The notes: a model not told the origin generated them from the sequence alone. A stretch of 64,000 bases of DNA from Micromonospora sp. C95 (GCF_018070465.1 NZ_JAGPXT010000006.1:62001-126000); one strand, 5' to 3'; shown: positions 31,653 to 44,019, numbered from the stretch's first letter. Made by a program: numbers and translations.

Positions 31653-32582
31653 GTGATCATCCGTCCGGCGACCACCGAGGTGCGCGCGTTACGCCGTATC
31701 GGTGACACCGCCCCGCACAACGCCTTCACCGACCTGGTCCGGTACGCGGGACAGTGGTTCTGCGCGTTCCGACAGGGCCGGTCGCACCTGTCCGACGACG
31801 GCGTCCTGCGGGTGTTGACCTCATCGGACGCTCACTCCTGGCAGACCGCGGCCGTCCTCGCCCAGTCCGGTGTCGACCTGCGCGACCCACGCTTCGTGCT
31901 GCGCCCCGACGGACGGTTGCAGCTGCTCGCCGCCGCCGCGACCGGCACCCCGAAGCGGTTCCGGACGGTCACCACGGTCAGCGACGACGGTCACCGGTGG
32001 GACGAGCCCCGGCCGATCGGCGAACCGGACGTCTGGGTCTGGCAGGCCGCCTGGCACGGCGACGCGATGTACGGCGTCGGCTACGCCACCCGGGAGCCAC
32101 GGTTCGCCCGGCTCTACCGCAGCGACGACGGCTTCGACCTGCGACCGGTGGTGCGCACCCTGTTCTCCGGCGGGTATCCGAACGAGTCCGGGCTGGTCTT
32201 CGACCCCGACGGCACCGCCACCTGCCTGCTGCGGCGCGACGGTGACACGGCCAGCGCGCAGCTCGGCCGGGCCCGCCCGCCCTACCGGGAGTGGATCTGG
32301 ACGGACCTCGGGGTACGGGTGGGCGGGCCGGCGCTGTGCCGGCTGCCCGACGGCACCCTGGTGGCCGGCGTACGGCTGCACGACGGTTCGGTGCGGACCG
32401 CGATCTGCGCCGTCGACGTGGCGCAGGGTCGGCTGCGGGAGCTGGTGACGCTACCTTCCGGCGGCGACTCCAGCTACCCCGGCCTGGCCTGGCACGACGA
32501 GCGACTGCACGTCAGCTACTACTCCTCGCACGAGGGGCACAGTTGCGTCTACCTGGCCGAGGTCGACCTCGGGTCGCGTTGA
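31653..32582 (+). CDS. Sialidase-like beta-propeller (BNR repeat) protein
   Basis: A 309-residue protein with repeated beta-propeller blades and Asp-box-like pieces (TSSDAHSWQTA, VSDDGHRWDEP, YRSDDGFDLRP). The overall shape resembles exo-alpha-sialidases and related glycosidase-like propellers, but the catalytic Arg triad, Tyr/Glu pair of true sialidases is not evident and there is no signal peptide, so an intracellular sugar-binding or hydrolytic role is uncertain. GTG 31653 follows a poor RBS context. Confidence 0.78.
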   Translation: MIIRPATTEVRALRRIGDTAPHNAFTDLVRYAGQWFCAFRQGRSHLSDDGVLRVLTSSDAHSWQTAAVLAQSGVDLRDPRFVLRPDGRLQLLAAAATGTPKRFRTVTTVSDDGHRWDEPRPIGEPDVWVWQAAWHGDAMYGVGYATREPRFARLYRSDDGFDLRPVVRTLFSGGYPNESGLVFDPDGTATCLLRRDGDTASAQLGRARPPYREWIWTDLGVRVGGPALCRLPDGTLVAGVRLHDGSVRTAICAVDVAQGRLRELVTLPSGGDSSYPGLAWHDERLHVSYYSSHEGHSCVYLAEVDLGSR

Positions 32583-32934
32583 GGGCCCACCGGCCGCGTC
32601 GACAACCGGGGCGCAGCCCGATGCCGCCGGTCATCCGAGGGCTGCCGGTCGGCGGAGGTCGGCGGGTCGGCGCGGGGGCGCCGATCGGTCTCGCTCGGCG
32701 AGCACAGCGGTCCGGTCATGACTCCCCACCTCCACCCTCGGCGTCGCCGCGGCACGCACCGGACGCAGATCGCCTGCTCGGAGCGCTTCCAGAACCCTAC
32801 GGCAGCCACGACGGACATTGCGTCATGCAAATGGATGTCCGAGAAGGGCGACTGACCGGATTGCCGTCGGGTCGACCGGCGAGGATGATCGATTCCGTGT
32901 GTCAACCTTCAGTGAGCGGGCACTGACCGAGCGT
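32583..32934. other. Intergenic region, no gene supported
   Basis: This 352-base gap lies between the propeller gene and the last gene of the polyketide operon (convergent). Frames here are Arg/Pro-rich shadows without RBS or homology. I see no clear hairpin and no RNA gene; both flanking transcripts should end here. Confidence 0.5.
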
Positions 32935-33255
32935 TCATGGCGTTCCGGCCGGCACCGGTGTCTGCGCGTGGATGTGGAAACGCAGGGACCGGGCGGCGGT
33001 GAAGCACTCCCGCATCGGCCGGACCAGGTCGCGGTGTTCCGGGCTGCGCTCCCACGCCTCGAAGTCGGCCAGGCTGCTCCACTCACTGGTGATGAGCCAC
33101 TGCTCCGGGTCGGTCGACGAACGGCAGACCTGGTCGACCAGGTGACCCGGCACCCCGTCGGCGACCAGGTGCCGGACCGCCTCGTAGGCCCGGAGAAAGT
33201 CCTCGGTGCGCTCGTCGGGCACCCGCACGAGAAAGACCACCCGTGCTCGCGTCAT
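32935..33255 (-). CDS. ABM-domain monooxygenase of WhiE-I type (type II PKS tailoring)
   Basis: A 106-residue ferredoxin-like alpha+beta barrel (antibiotic biosynthesis monooxygenase fold): ARVVFLVRVPDERTEDFL, GVPGHLVDQVCRSSTDPEQWLITSEW, FEAWERSPEHRDLVRPMRE. Its sequence style matches small proteins found next to whiE-type spore-pigment synthases, which oxidise or help cyclise the polyketide without metal or flavin. ATG 33255 has CAGGAG upstream and overlaps the KS-beta stop (TGATG), so it is the coupled last gene of the operon. Confidence 0.9.
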   Translation of the reverse strand: MTRARVVFLVRVPDERTEDFLRAYEAVRHLVADGVPGHLVDQVCRSSTDPEQWLITSEWSSLADFEAWERSPEHRDLVRPMRECFTAARSLRFHIHAQTPVPAGTP

Positions 33256-34502
33256 CACCACTCCTGTCCCGCCGGCGGTGCACCGCGCACCACGAGCGCA
33301 CTGTTGAACCCGTCGAAACCCCGGGCGCAGATCAACGCCACCCGGGTACGCGGGCGACGGGCGGCCCGCAGGAAATCCAGCTCGCAGCCTTCGGCCACGA
33401 CCTGCGGCCCGGCCGAGGCGGGCAGCGTGTCGTGCGCGAAGGCGAGCAGGGCGGTGGCCACGTCAAGTGCCGACCCACCCTGATGGGCCCGCCCGGTCAA
33501 CTCCTTGTGGGTGCTGACCGGCGGCGTGCGGGCGCCGAAGACGGCCCGCAGGGCGCTCGCCTCGGCCCGGTCGTAGCGGGGCACCCCGAGCGCGTCGGGA
33601 ACGACCACGTCCACCTCGTCCGGCTCGACGCCGGCCCGACCCAGGGCCAGCCGCATCGCGCGCGCGTACTGCTGCGCGTCTCCGGCGCTGTCCGGGGTGG
33701 TGTGCGCCGCGTCGTGGGTGGCACCCCAGCCGGTCACCTCGCCGTAGCTGCGCGCGCCCCGGGCGCGGGCGTGCTCCAGCTCCTCCACCACGAACACCGC
33801 GCCACCCTCGGCGGGCAGGTATCCGCTGGCGGTGGCGTCGAACGGCCGGTAGGCGCGCTCCGGATCGGTCACCTCGCTGAGCAGGCCGGAGCGCAGCTGA
33901 CAGGCCAGCGCGTACGGGCTCAGCGGACACTCGGTCGCCCCGGCGAGCACCACCGAGGCGCCGCGCCGCACGGTCCGCACCGCGTGCGCCAGGCTGTCCA
34001 GGCCACCGGCCGACTCCGCCACCAGCACCCCGCACGGCCCCTTCGCCTGGTGCCGGATGGAGAGCTGTCCGACGCTGGCCGCGTAGAACCAGGCGATCGA
34101 CTGGTACGCACCGACCGTGCGCGACGGTGACGACCACAGGCGTTGCAACTCCCGCTGGCCGAACAGGTTGCCGCCCGAGGCGCTGGCCAGGGTCACCGCC
34201 CAGCCGTACGGGTCGGTGGCCCGCTCCGGCAGGCCGGCGTCGGCAAGCGCCAGCGCGGTGGCGGCGAAGCCGAGGTGCGTCCACCGGTCGGTCTGCACCA
34301 GGGCACGGTTGTCCGCGTACCGGCCCGGGTCGAAGTCCGCGACCTCGCCGCCGAGGCGGGTCGGGTAGCCGGTGGCGTCGAACAGGCTGATCGGTCCGGT
34401 CCGGCGGCGGCCGGACAGGACCGTACGCCAATGCGCGTCCGCGCCGACGCCGCTGGGTGCCACCACCCCGACGCCGGTGACCACGGCCCGCCCGCCGGTC
34501 AT
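33255..34502 (-). CDS. Type II PKS ketosynthase chain-length factor (KS-beta)
   Basis: A 415-residue KS-beta/CLF that forms a heterodimer with KS-alpha and sets chain length. The thiolase fold is intact ([52 protein letters not shown]), but as expected the KS cysteine is absent: the segment reads VAESAGG (residues 161-167). Most CLFs have glutamine at this place (AEQAGG), needed for malonyl-ACP decarboxylation; here it is Ser164. A 37-base gap separates it from the KS-alpha gene, and its stop overlaps the ABM start. It is most likely the partner for a spore-pigment-like chain. Confidence 0.95.
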   Translation of the reverse strand: MTGGRAVVTGVGVVAPSGVGADAHWRTVLSGRRRTGPISLFDATGYPTRLGGEVADFDPGRYADNRALVQTDRWTHLGFAATALALADAGLPERATDPYGWAVTLASASGGNLFGQRELQRLWSSPSRTVGAYQSIAWFYAASVGQLSIRHQAKGPCGVLVAESAGGLDSLAHAVRTVRRGASVVLAGATECPLSPYALACQLRSGLLSEVTDPERAYRPFDATASGYLPAEGGAVFVVEELEHARARGARSYGEVTGWGATHDAAHTTPDSAGDAQQYARAMRLALGRAGVEPDEVDVVVPDALGVPRYDRAEASALRAVFGARTPPVSTHKELTGRAHQGGSALDVATALLAFAHDTLPASAGPQVVAEGCELDFLRAARRPRTRVALICARGFDGFNSALVVRGAPPAGQEW

Positions 34503-34539
34503 GCCGTCACCGGCGTGGGCCGTCCGACCCGACTCGTGC

Positions 34540-35810
34540 TCACCGCGTCACGTCCCGGGCCGACCTGCGGAACAGCATGGCCGACTGGAACCCGCCGAAG
34601 CCGCTGCCCACCGAGAGCGCCACGTCCACCGGCACCTCCCGGGCCTCGTTGGGCACGTAGTCCAGGTCGCACTCCGGGTCCCGGGTGGCCCAGTTGGCGG
34701 TCGGCGGCACCACGCCGAACTCGATGGCCAGCGCACACGCGGCCATCTCGATGGCGCCGATGGCGCCCAGCGAGTGCCCGACCATCGACTTGATCGAGCT
34801 GATCGGCACCCGGTGGGCCGCCGACCCGAGCGACCGCTTGAAGGCGGCCGTCTCGTGCCGGTCGTTCTGCCGGGTGCCGGAGCCGTGCGCGCTGATGTAG
34901 GAGACGTCGTCGGGGGCCAGTCGGGCCTGCCGCAGTGCGTCGGTGATGGCCAGGCCCATCTCCAGGCCGTCGGGACGCAGCCCGGTCATGTGGTAGCCGT
35001 TGCTGCGGCTGGCGTAGCCGGCCACCTCGCAGTAGACGTGCGCGCCCCGCCGCGCGGCGTGTCCGGCCTCCTCCAGCACCAGCACCGCCGCCCCCTCGGC
35101 CAGCACGAAGCCGTGCCGGTCGGCGTCGAAGGGGCGGGAGGCGTGCGCCGGGTCGTCGTTGTCCGGGCTGGTCGCCTTGATGGCGTCGAACGAGGCCACG
35201 GTGACCGGCGAGATGGGCGAGTCGGCGGCTCCGGCGAGCACGATGTCGGCCTCGCCGTCCACGACCAGTTGGTGGGCGTAGCCGATGGCGTCGATGCCGG
35301 AGGTACAGCCGGTGGAGATCACCTGGGCCGGCCCGTGCAGTCCGTGGTGGCAGGCCACGTCGGCGGCCAGGCTGCTGGGCATCAGCGCCGGGTAGAGGTA
35401 CGGGCCACCGAGAGCCGCGTCGACCAGCCAGCGGCGGCCGCTGTCGCTGACCGTCACGTACTCCTGTTCCAGTGCCATGGTGCCGCCGACGGCGGTGCCC
35501 AGGACCACACCGGTGCGGTCGCGCTCGGCGTCGGTGAGGTCCAGCCCGCTGTCGGCGACCGCCTCGGCGGCACAGGCCAGCGCGAACTGCACGTACCGGT
35601 CGGCGCGCTGCCGCTGGGCGGGGGTCAACCCGGCGGCGTCCGGGTCGAAGTCGCACTCGGCGGCGATCTGCGACCGGAACGGCGACGGGTCGAAGAAGGT
35701 GATCCGCCGGGTCGCCGTACGCCCCTCGGTGATGGTCTTCCAGAACCGGTCCCGGGTCGCCCCGCCGGGGGCCACCACCCCGACGCCGGTGACCACGGTG
35801 CGCCGGGTGG

Positions 35811-35814
<4 letters not shown>
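34540..35814 (-). CDS. Type II PKS ketosynthase alpha subunit (KS-alpha)
   Basis: A 424-residue ketoacyl synthase with complete active site: nucleophile Cys170 in ISTGCTSG, His310 in [11 protein letters not shown] and His347 in [12 protein letters not shown]. It condenses malonyl units on the ACP with KS-beta to make a poly-beta-keto chain. The start overlaps the upstream cupin stop by four bases (ATGA). Nothing suggests truncation or inactivation. The clade (spore pigment versus antibiotic) needs a tree; the accompanying genes point to the spore-pigment/tetracenomycin side. Confidence 0.97.
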
Positions 35815-38354
<2,540 letters not shown>

Positions 38355-38367
38355 CGGCGCACCACCC

Positions 38368-38955
38368 TCAGGCCGGAGCCAGGGCGACGAGCGGCTGGTC
38401 GTACTCCACCGGCTGTCCGTCGGCGACCAGGATCTCGACGACCCGGCCGGGCCGGTCCGCGGCGATCTCGTTCATCAGCTTCATCGCCTCGACGATGCCG
38501 ACCACCTGCCCGGGTCGGACCAGGTCGCCGACGGCCACGAAGGGTGCCGCACCCGGCTGCGGCGACCGGTAGAAGGTGCCGACCATCGGGGAACGGACGC
38601 TGGCGCCGGTCGTGGGACCCGCCGCCGGTGGGGCCGGGGACGGTTCGACCGGTGACCGGGGGGCCGGGGCGGCGACACCGGAACCCGTGGGGCCGGACGG
38701 TACGCCCGGTTCCGGGTCGACCGGCCGAGACCACTCCACCTCCAGCTCGGCGTCGCCGAGACGCAGCCGCAGCCGGCGCACCGGGTCGGTCAGTTCGGCG
38801 AGTAGCTGCTGGGCGTGTCGGCGCAGGTCGGCCAGGGCGGCGTCGGCCGCCGGCCGCCGGTCGGGTTCCTGACCGGCGACAGCGTCGGTCCGCTGCCCGG
38901 TCCCGTCACCGTTCGGCGCGGTCGCCGCAGCGGGGACGGTGGGCGCGGCGCTCAT
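38368..38955 (-). CDS. accB: Biotin carboxyl carrier protein of acetyl-CoA carboxylase
   Basis: A 195-residue BCCP. The C-terminal 75 residues form the biotinyl domain with biotinylated Lys159 in EAMKLMNE and the prokaryote-type thumb region preceding it ([19 protein letters not shown]). The N-terminal half has a helical segment ([29 protein letters not shown]) and a long Pro/Ala/Gly linker. The start overlaps the upstream carboxyltransferase stop by four bases; accC follows after 13 bases. Confidence 0.93.
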   Translation of the reverse strand: MSAAPTVPAAATAPNGDGTGQRTDAVAGQEPDRRPAADAALADLRRHAQQLLAELTDPVRRLRLRLGDAELEVEWSRPVDPEPGVPSGPTGSGVAAPAPRSPVEPSPAPPAAGPTTGASVRSPMVGTFYRSPQPGAAPFVAVGDLVRPGQVVGIVEAMKLMNEIAADRPGRVVEILVADGQPVEYDQPLVALAPA

Positions 38956-40652
38956 CGGGTACCCACCCGGGCACCGGCACGAGCGGCACCGAAGCGGCGG
39001 AAGCGTCGTCGCCGTCGTTCGACGAGGGTCACCGCGGGCACCTCCAACAGCGGCAGCAGGTTCGCCAGCAGCGCCTGGCGGACGGCCCGCGCCGTCGCCT
39101 CGGGGTCGTCGGCGGCAGAGCCGTCCGGCTCGGGAACGACCTCGTCGACGACCCCGAGCCGGCACAGATCCGGTGCGGTCAGTCGCAGGGCCCGGGCGGC
39201 CTGCGGAGCGGCGGTGCGACCGGGCCAGAGGATCGCGGCGCAGCCCTCCGGGCTGATCACCGAGTAGACCGCGTGCTGGAGCATCAACACCCGGTCGGCC
39301 ACCGCCAGGGCCAGGGCGCCGCCGCTGCCGCCCTCCCCGGTCACCACGGTCACCACCGGCGTCGGCAGCACGCTCAGGGTCAGGATGTTCTCCGCGATCG
39401 CCGCCGCCTGGCCGTGCTCCTCCGCCTCGACGCCCGGATCGGCCCCCGGGGTGTCGACCAGGGTCACCACGGGCAGCCCCAGTCGGGCCGCGAGTCGCAT
39501 CAGTCGCAACGCCTTGCGATGGCCCGCCGGGGTGGCCATGCCGAAGTTGCGGGCAGCCAACTCGGCGGTGCTGTGTCCCTTCTGGTGGCCGATCACCATC
39601 AGGTGCCGGCCGTCGAGCCGCGCCAGCCCGCCGACCACCGCCGGGCAGTCGCCGCCGAGCCGATCGCCGTGCAGCTCCGTGAAGCCGTCGAAGGTGGTCT
39701 CCAGATAGTCCAGGGTGGTGGGACGGCCCGGATGCCGGGCCAGACGTACCGTCTCCCAGGCGTCGCGCACCGGCGCCCGGGACAGCTCTACCGGGCGGGC
39801 CGCCTCGACCGGCGGGGCGCCCGCGACAGACCGCCTCGTGGCCCGGCGGCCGGTTCCCGCCGCGGCGAGCAGGGTCGCCAGTCGGGCACGCAGAGCGTGC
39901 CGGGGCACCACCATGTCGACCTGGCCGTGCCGCAGCAGGAACTCGGCGGTCTGGAAACCCTCCGGCAGGTTGCGTCCGGTCACCTGTCGGATCACCCGGG
40001 GGCCGGCGAAGCCCATCCGGGCGCCGCTCTCGGCCAGTACCAGGTCGGCGCTGGTGGCGAAGGAGGCCGCCACCCCGCCGTAGGTGGGGTCGGTCAGCAC
40101 GCTCACGGTGAGCAGCCCGACCTCGCGCAGCGCGGCCATCGCCTGGCTGACCGTGGCCATCTGCATCAACGACAGCGCGCCCTCCTGCATCCGGGCACCG
40201 CCGGACGCGGTGACCAGGACCAGCGGCACGCCCGATTCCAGAGCCTGCTCGGCGGTACGGGTGATCAGCTCCCCGACGGCGCAGCCCAGGCTGCCACCGA
40301 GGAACCGGAAGTCCATCACCGCGAGCGCACACCGCGACCCGCCCACTGTCGCGATGCCGCCGAGCACCGCCTCCGCGAGGCCGGTGTCGGCGCGGGCGGC
40401 GGCGAGCCGGTGCGGGTACGGCAGGACGTCGACGAAACCGATCGGGTCCACCTCGACCGCGCGGTCCGGCAACGGCCGGAACGACCCCGGGTCGACCAAC
40501 TGGCCGACCCGCTCGGGTGCGGCGAGTCGGGCGTGCAGGCCGCACTCCGGGCAGACGTCGAGGTTGCGGCGCAGCCGCTTGCGGTAGAGCAGGGCGGCGC
40601 AGCCGCCGCACCGGGACCACAGGGTCTCGCCCGAGGGCGCGGTGGCAGTCAT
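38952..40652 (-). CDS. Acetyl-CoA carboxylase carboxyltransferase, beta-alpha fusion
   Basis: A 566-residue fusion of AccD- and AccA-type subunits. Residues 1-270 are the beta part with a four-Cys zinc ribbon (CGGC ... CPEC, about 15-37) and [16 protein letters not shown]. Residues about 310-545 are the alpha part ([53 protein letters not shown]). It transfers the carboxyl group from biotin to acetyl-CoA. Actinobacteria normally use AccD5/AccD6-type enzymes, so a plastid/E. coli-type set inside a PKS operon suggests a cluster-specific supply. ATGA overlaps occur at both ends. Confidence 0.93.
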   Translation of the reverse strand: MTATAPSGETLWSRCGGCAALLYRKRLRRNLDVCPECGLHARLAAPERVGQLVDPGSFRPLPDRAVEVDPIGFVDVLPYPHRLAAARADTGLAEAVLGGIATVGGSRCALAVMDFRFLGGSLGCAVGELITRTAEQALESGVPLVLVTASGGARMQEGALSLMQMATVSQAMAALREVGLLTVSVLTDPTYGGVAASFATSADLVLAESGARMGFAGPRVIRQVTGRNLPEGFQTAEFLLRHGQVDMVVPRHALRARLATLLAAAGTGRRATRRSVAGAPPVEAARPVELSRAPVRDAWETVRLARHPGRPTTLDYLETTFDGFTELHGDRLGGDCPAVVGGLARLDGRHLMVIGHQKGHSTAELAARNFGMATPAGHRKALRLMRLAARLGLPVVTLVDTPGADPGVEAEEHGQAAAIAENILTLSVLPTPVVTVVTGEGGSGGALALAVADRVLMLQHAVYSVISPEGCAAILWPGRTAAPQAARALRLTAPDLCRLGVVDEVVPEPDGSAADDPEATARAVRQALLANLLPLLEVPAVTLVERRRRRFRRFGAARAGARVGTR

Positions 40653-40975
40653 GGCCGGCGCCCGTCGAAGCGGTAGAAGCAGCGCGCCATGGCGTCCCGG
40701 GGCGAACGCCAGTCCGGCCGGTACGGCGAGATGTACGAACTCAGCCGGCTGCTGACCCGGACGAACTCGGGGTGCTCCCGAACGGCCTCGACGGCACCGT
40801 CGCCAGCCGACTCGGTCTCGATCAGATGCACGTACAGGTCGTGCAGGCGGTACAGCGAGCGATGCCGGACCCCCACCAGGCGGGGCAGTTCCGTCGTGTC
40901 GGACTCGGCGAAGATCTCCGCGACCGCCGACTCGCCGGTCGGCACCACCTTCGCGACGATAAGCGTTCGGTCCAT
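40649..40975 (-). CDS. TcmI-family polyketide cyclase, first gene of the PKS operon
   Basis: A 108-residue ferredoxin-like cyclase. It has the TcmI pattern: [48 protein letters not shown], and the C-terminal [13 protein letters not shown]. TcmI-type enzymes close the last ring of tetracenomycin-like intermediates; WhiE ORFVII is the spore-pigment counterpart. ATG 40975 follows GGGAGGACC. It opens the nine-gene operon and overlaps the next gene by four bases. A clear paralogue lies at 42309 on the other strand. Confidence 0.92.
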   Translation of the reverse strand: MDRTLIVAKVVPTGESAVAEIFAESDTTELPRLVGVRHRSLYRLHDLYVHLIETESAGDGAVEAVREHPEFVRVSSRLSSYISPYRPDWRSPRDAMARCFYRFDGRRP

Positions 40976-41374
40976 GCTGGTCCTCCCCCCAGGGGGCCGG
41001 TCGGACGCCACCGGGTGGGCCCGGACGGCTGCCGCCACGATGCGGAGCACCCCGTCACCCGGGCGTCACCGGCCCTCCGGGGAAGACCGAGGTTCAGTGA
41101 CGCTGAGTTGACGCAAGCTGTGGTTCAGCTGAGCGGGCACGAATGCCATGATCGGCAAGACTGACCAGTTCAGAGGCGGTCTCACAGAAGCTGGCGGGTT
41201 ACATTACCGACAATGTCGTTGACTCAGAGTAACGACGATTGATAATCTTCGCGACGGTCGGACCCGGCACCGCACCCCGCGTGCGACGGCCGACGAGCCG
41301 ACAATGGCGTCACGGCGGCCACGCCGGGACCCGGCCGAGACCCGCAACCGACGCGTTCCGCAGGGGGTGCCGCC
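40976..41374. promoter_or_regulatory. Divergent control region of the polyketide cluster
   Basis: This 399-base gap separates the PKS operon from the SARP regulator and must hold both promoters. It contains three GTTCAG copies (41092, 41123, 41168), which are 31 and 45 bases apart, close to but not exact multiples of the 11-base period expected for SARP heptamer repeats, and a low-GC stretch at 41200-41245 (ATTACCGACAATG, GATTGATAATC) that could carry a -10 region for the SARP gene. The assignment of operators is tentative. Confidence 0.45.
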
Positions 41375-42217
41375 GTGGCCGCCGTTCCGCCCACGCCCAC
41401 CACCGGCCAGCCCCACGACGCCGAGATCCGGCTGCATCTGCTCGGTGGCTTCCGCCTGACCCACGGAGACACCCCCGTGGTGGTGCCCCGTGGCCTGCAA
41501 CGGATCATCGCGCTGATCGGGCTGCGTCCCGGTGCCACCCGTGCCCACCTCGCCGGCCTGCTCTGGCCGGAGGGCACCGAGGAACGGGCACTGTCCTCAC
41601 TGCGGACCGCCCTGTGGCGACTGCGTCAGGATCCCTACTGTCCACTGACCACCGCCGCCGACACCGTCCGCCTCGACCCGCTGGTCCGGGTCGATGTCGA
41701 CCGGCTCGTCGACACGGCCGGCCGGGTTCGCGACGGCCACGCCCCGGGCGACGCCGGGGAGGCCCTCGCCGCCGGCCGGCACGACCTGCTGCCCGGCTGG
41801 TACGACGACTGGGTGTTGGCCGACCGGGAACGGCTGCGCCAGCTCCGACTGCACATGTTGGAACAGGTTTCCGGCCAGCACCTGGCCGCCGGTCGGCACG
41901 GTGAGGCGTTGGAGGCGGCGCTGGAGGCGATGGCCGCCGAGCCGCTGCGCGAGACACCGCACCGGCTGGTCGTCCGCATCCACCTCGCCGAGGGAAACGC
42001 CTTCGAGGCGGTACACGCCTTTTACGTCTACCGGGACCTGCTGCTGCGGGAACTGCGACTGGAGCCGTCGCCGGCGATGAGCGCGCTGCTCGCGGAGACC
42101 CTCGACCCCATCCGCCAGGCCAGCCGTCCGACCAGCGGACCCCGCCGGCACGTGGTCACCCGCGCCACCTCTGCCGGCCCGATGGCGATGCGTCACCGCA
42201 CCGATCCCGGACGTTGA
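41375..42217 (+). CDS. SARP-family transcriptional activator
   Basis: A 280-residue regulator of the Streptomyces antibiotic regulatory protein family: an OmpR-like winged helix (about 18-95: IRLHLLGGFRLTHGDTPVVVPRG ... ALWRLRQ) followed by the bacterial transcriptional activation domain with TPR-like helices (about 100-245: DLLPGWYDDWVLADRERLRQLRLHMLEQ). No ATPase domain is attached, so it is a small SARP like ActII-ORF4. SARPs recruit RNA polymerase at heptamer repeats. GTG 41375 follows GCAGGGGG. Position between the two halves of the cluster makes it the likely pathway-specific activator. Confidence 0.93.
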   Translation: MAAVPPTPTTGQPHDAEIRLHLLGGFRLTHGDTPVVVPRGLQRIIALIGLRPGATRAHLAGLLWPEGTEERALSSLRTALWRLRQDPYCPLTTAADTVRLDPLVRVDVDRLVDTAGRVRDGHAPGDAGEALAAGRHDLLPGWYDDWVLADRERLRQLRLHMLEQVSGQHLAAGRHGEALEAALEAMAAEPLRETPHRLVVRIHLAEGNAFEAVHAFYVYRDLLLRELRLEPSPAMSALLAETLDPIRQASRPTSGPRRHVVTRATSAGPMAMRHRTDPGR

Positions 42218-42308
42218 CGGGTAGGTGACTGCGCGGGCGACAGGGTGGGGGCCACAGCGGCCCGTACCCGGTGTCCGGCCGGGCCGAACCACCGGTGAGA
42301 GGGGTCCG

Positions 42309-42656
42309 ATGAGTCGTCTAGTGATCGTCAGCAGAATCATCCCGGGCGCAGAGGGTCGCGTGGCACAGATCTTCGCCGAGTCCGACGAGACCGAACTGCC
42401 GAGCCTGACCGGGGTACGCCACCGGTCCCTGTACTGCCTGCACGACCTGTGCGTACACCTGATGGAGACCGACGACGTCGGTGCGGACGCCCTCGCGGCG
42501 GCCCGGAACCATCCGCTGTTCCAGCAGGTCAACGAGCGGCTGTCGGCGCACACCTCGCCGTACCTGCCCACCTGGCGCTCGCCGCGGGACGCGATCGCCA
42601 ACTGCTTCTACCGCTGGGACAGCGCGGAGGTTCCGGCACCGCGCGTGGCCGGCTGA
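42309..42656 (+). CDS. TcmI-family polyketide cyclase (second copy)
   Basis: A 115-residue paralogue of the cyclase at 40975; about half of the positions are identical by eye (for example [31 protein letters not shown]). The C-terminus has a short extra tail. ATG 42309 is preceded by GAGAGGGG. It lies 91 bases after the SARP stop and 13 bases before the FAD hydroxylase. Two TcmI-like enzymes in one cluster could close different rings, or one may have taken another role. Confidence 0.92.
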   Translation: MSRLVIVSRIIPGAEGRVAQIFAESDETELPSLTGVRHRSLYCLHDLCVHLMETDDVGADALAAARNHPLFQQVNERLSAHTSPYLPTWRSPRDAIANCFYRWDSAEVPAPRVAG

Positions 42657-42669
42657 CCGGGCGCGAGAC

Positions 42670-44019
42670 ATGACGACCCGAGCACCGCACGTCCTGGTCA
42701 TCGGTGCCGGCACCGGCGGCCTGTGTCTGGCGCACGGGCTGCGCCGGGCCGGGATCGGCGTCGAGGTCTACGAACGACACCGGGCCAGGGGCGAGGGGCT
42801 GCTCGGCTACCGGGTGGGCATCGGTCCCACCGGCAGTCGGGCCCTGCGTGACTGCCTGCCGCCGGAGCTGTTCGAGATCTATCTGGCCACCTGTGCCCGC
42901 TCGCCGCGCTACTTCAACGTACTCAGTGAGAAGATGCGCCACACCGCGTCCTTCCCGCTGCGGCCGGACACCCACCCGGTCGACACGGAACGATCCGTGG
43001 CCCGGATGACGCTGCGCCAGGTGCTGCTGACCGGCCTGGCGGACGTGGTGCACTTCGACCGCACCTTCACCCGGTACGAGCAGCACGACGACGGCACCGT
43101 CACCGCCCACTTCGCCGACGGCAGCACCGCCACCGGTGACCTGCTCGTGGCGGCGGACGGTACGCACTCGGCGGTCCGTCGCCAGTATCTGCCGCACGCC
43201 GTCATCCGGGACGCCGGCACGGTGAACATCGCCACCCGGGTGCCACTCACCGCACACACCCGGTCCCTGTTGCCGGAGAGCGTGCAGCGGGGCATCTCGC
43301 TCATCTTCGGTACCGGCGGGGTGATGGGCGTACTGCACGTGATGGAGTTCAAGTGGGACCGCGACGGCCGGCTGAAACCGGAGACGAGTTCGGCGGACGC
43401 GAAACTGCTCAGTGGGTGGCCGGGGCTGGAGCACGACCCCACCCGCGACAACATCAACCTGGTGGTGTGGAGCACCGCCCGCCGGTTCCCGTCGGACGTG
43501 ATGCGACGCCGGGGCACGGAGCTGATCCAGGTGGCGCTGGACCTGACCGCCAACTGGCACCCGCACCTGCGAGAGCTGCTCAGCCTGGCGGACCCGGACA
43601 GTGCCCTGCCGATCCGGGTGTCCACCTCGGAGCCGGTGCCGCCCTGGAAGAGCAGTACGGTCACCCTCCTCGGTGACGCGATCCACACCATGACGCCGGG
43701 TCGGGGCGTGGGCGCCAACACCGCACTGCGCGACGCGAACCTGCTGCGGCGACAGCTGATCCTCGCCGCCGCCGGTGAGAAGACCCTGGTGCAGGCGGTC
43801 GCCGACTACGAGGCGGCGATGGTGCCGTACGGCTTCGCCCGGGTCGCCGACTCGTTGGGGCGCAGCGGCACCAACGGTGACGACCGCATGTACCAACCGG
43901 TGTTCGGCCGGCTCGCGCTGCTCGGAGCCCGCGGTTACTTCCGGGTCACCAGCCGGGTTCCCCGGTTGCGGCGCAAGTTCGTCGACGACTTCTACACCTA
44001 CCGGGGCGAGCAGGACTGA
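42670..44019 (+). CDS. FAD-dependent aromatic hydroxylase of the polyketide cluster
   Basis: A 449-residue class A flavoprotein monooxygenase. FAD/NADPH motifs: GAGTGG at 12-17, VAADGTHSAVRR (DG motif) and LLGDAIHTMTPGRGVGANTALRDA (GD motif). It probably hydroxylates the aromatic polyketide, the role of WhiE ORFVIII-type and PgaE-like enzymes. The C-terminus lacks the thioredoxin-like domain of PgaE-class enzymes. It follows the second TcmI-like gene by 13 bases and ends at a strong terminator that marks the edge of the cluster. Confidence 0.92.
   Translation: MTTRAPHVLVIGAGTGGLCLAHGLRRAGIGVEVYERHRARGEGLLGYRVGIGPTGSRALRDCLPPELFEIYLATCARSPRYFNVLSEKMRHTASFPLRPDTHPVDTERSVARMTLRQVLLTGLADVVHFDRTFTRYEQHDDGTVTAHFADGSTATGDLLVAADGTHSAVRRQYLPHAVIRDAGTVNIATRVPLTAHTRSLLPESVQRGISLIFGTGGVMGVLHVMEFKWDRDGRLKPETSSADAKLLSGWPGLEHDPTRDNINLVVWSTARRFPSDVMRRRGTELIQVALDLTANWHPHLRELLSLADPDSALPIRVSTSEPVPPWKSSTVTLLGDAIHTMTPGRGVGANTALRDANLLRRQLILAAAGEKTLVQAVADYEAAMVPYGFARVADSLGRSGTNGDDRMYQPVFGRLALLGARGYFRVTSRVPRLRRKFVDDFYTYRGEQD

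Noticed and set aside
32549..32905. A 118-codon minus-strand frame in the gap before the PKS operon end
   Set aside because: No RBS, Arg/Pro-rich, and its end lies inside the propeller gene; no family resemblance.
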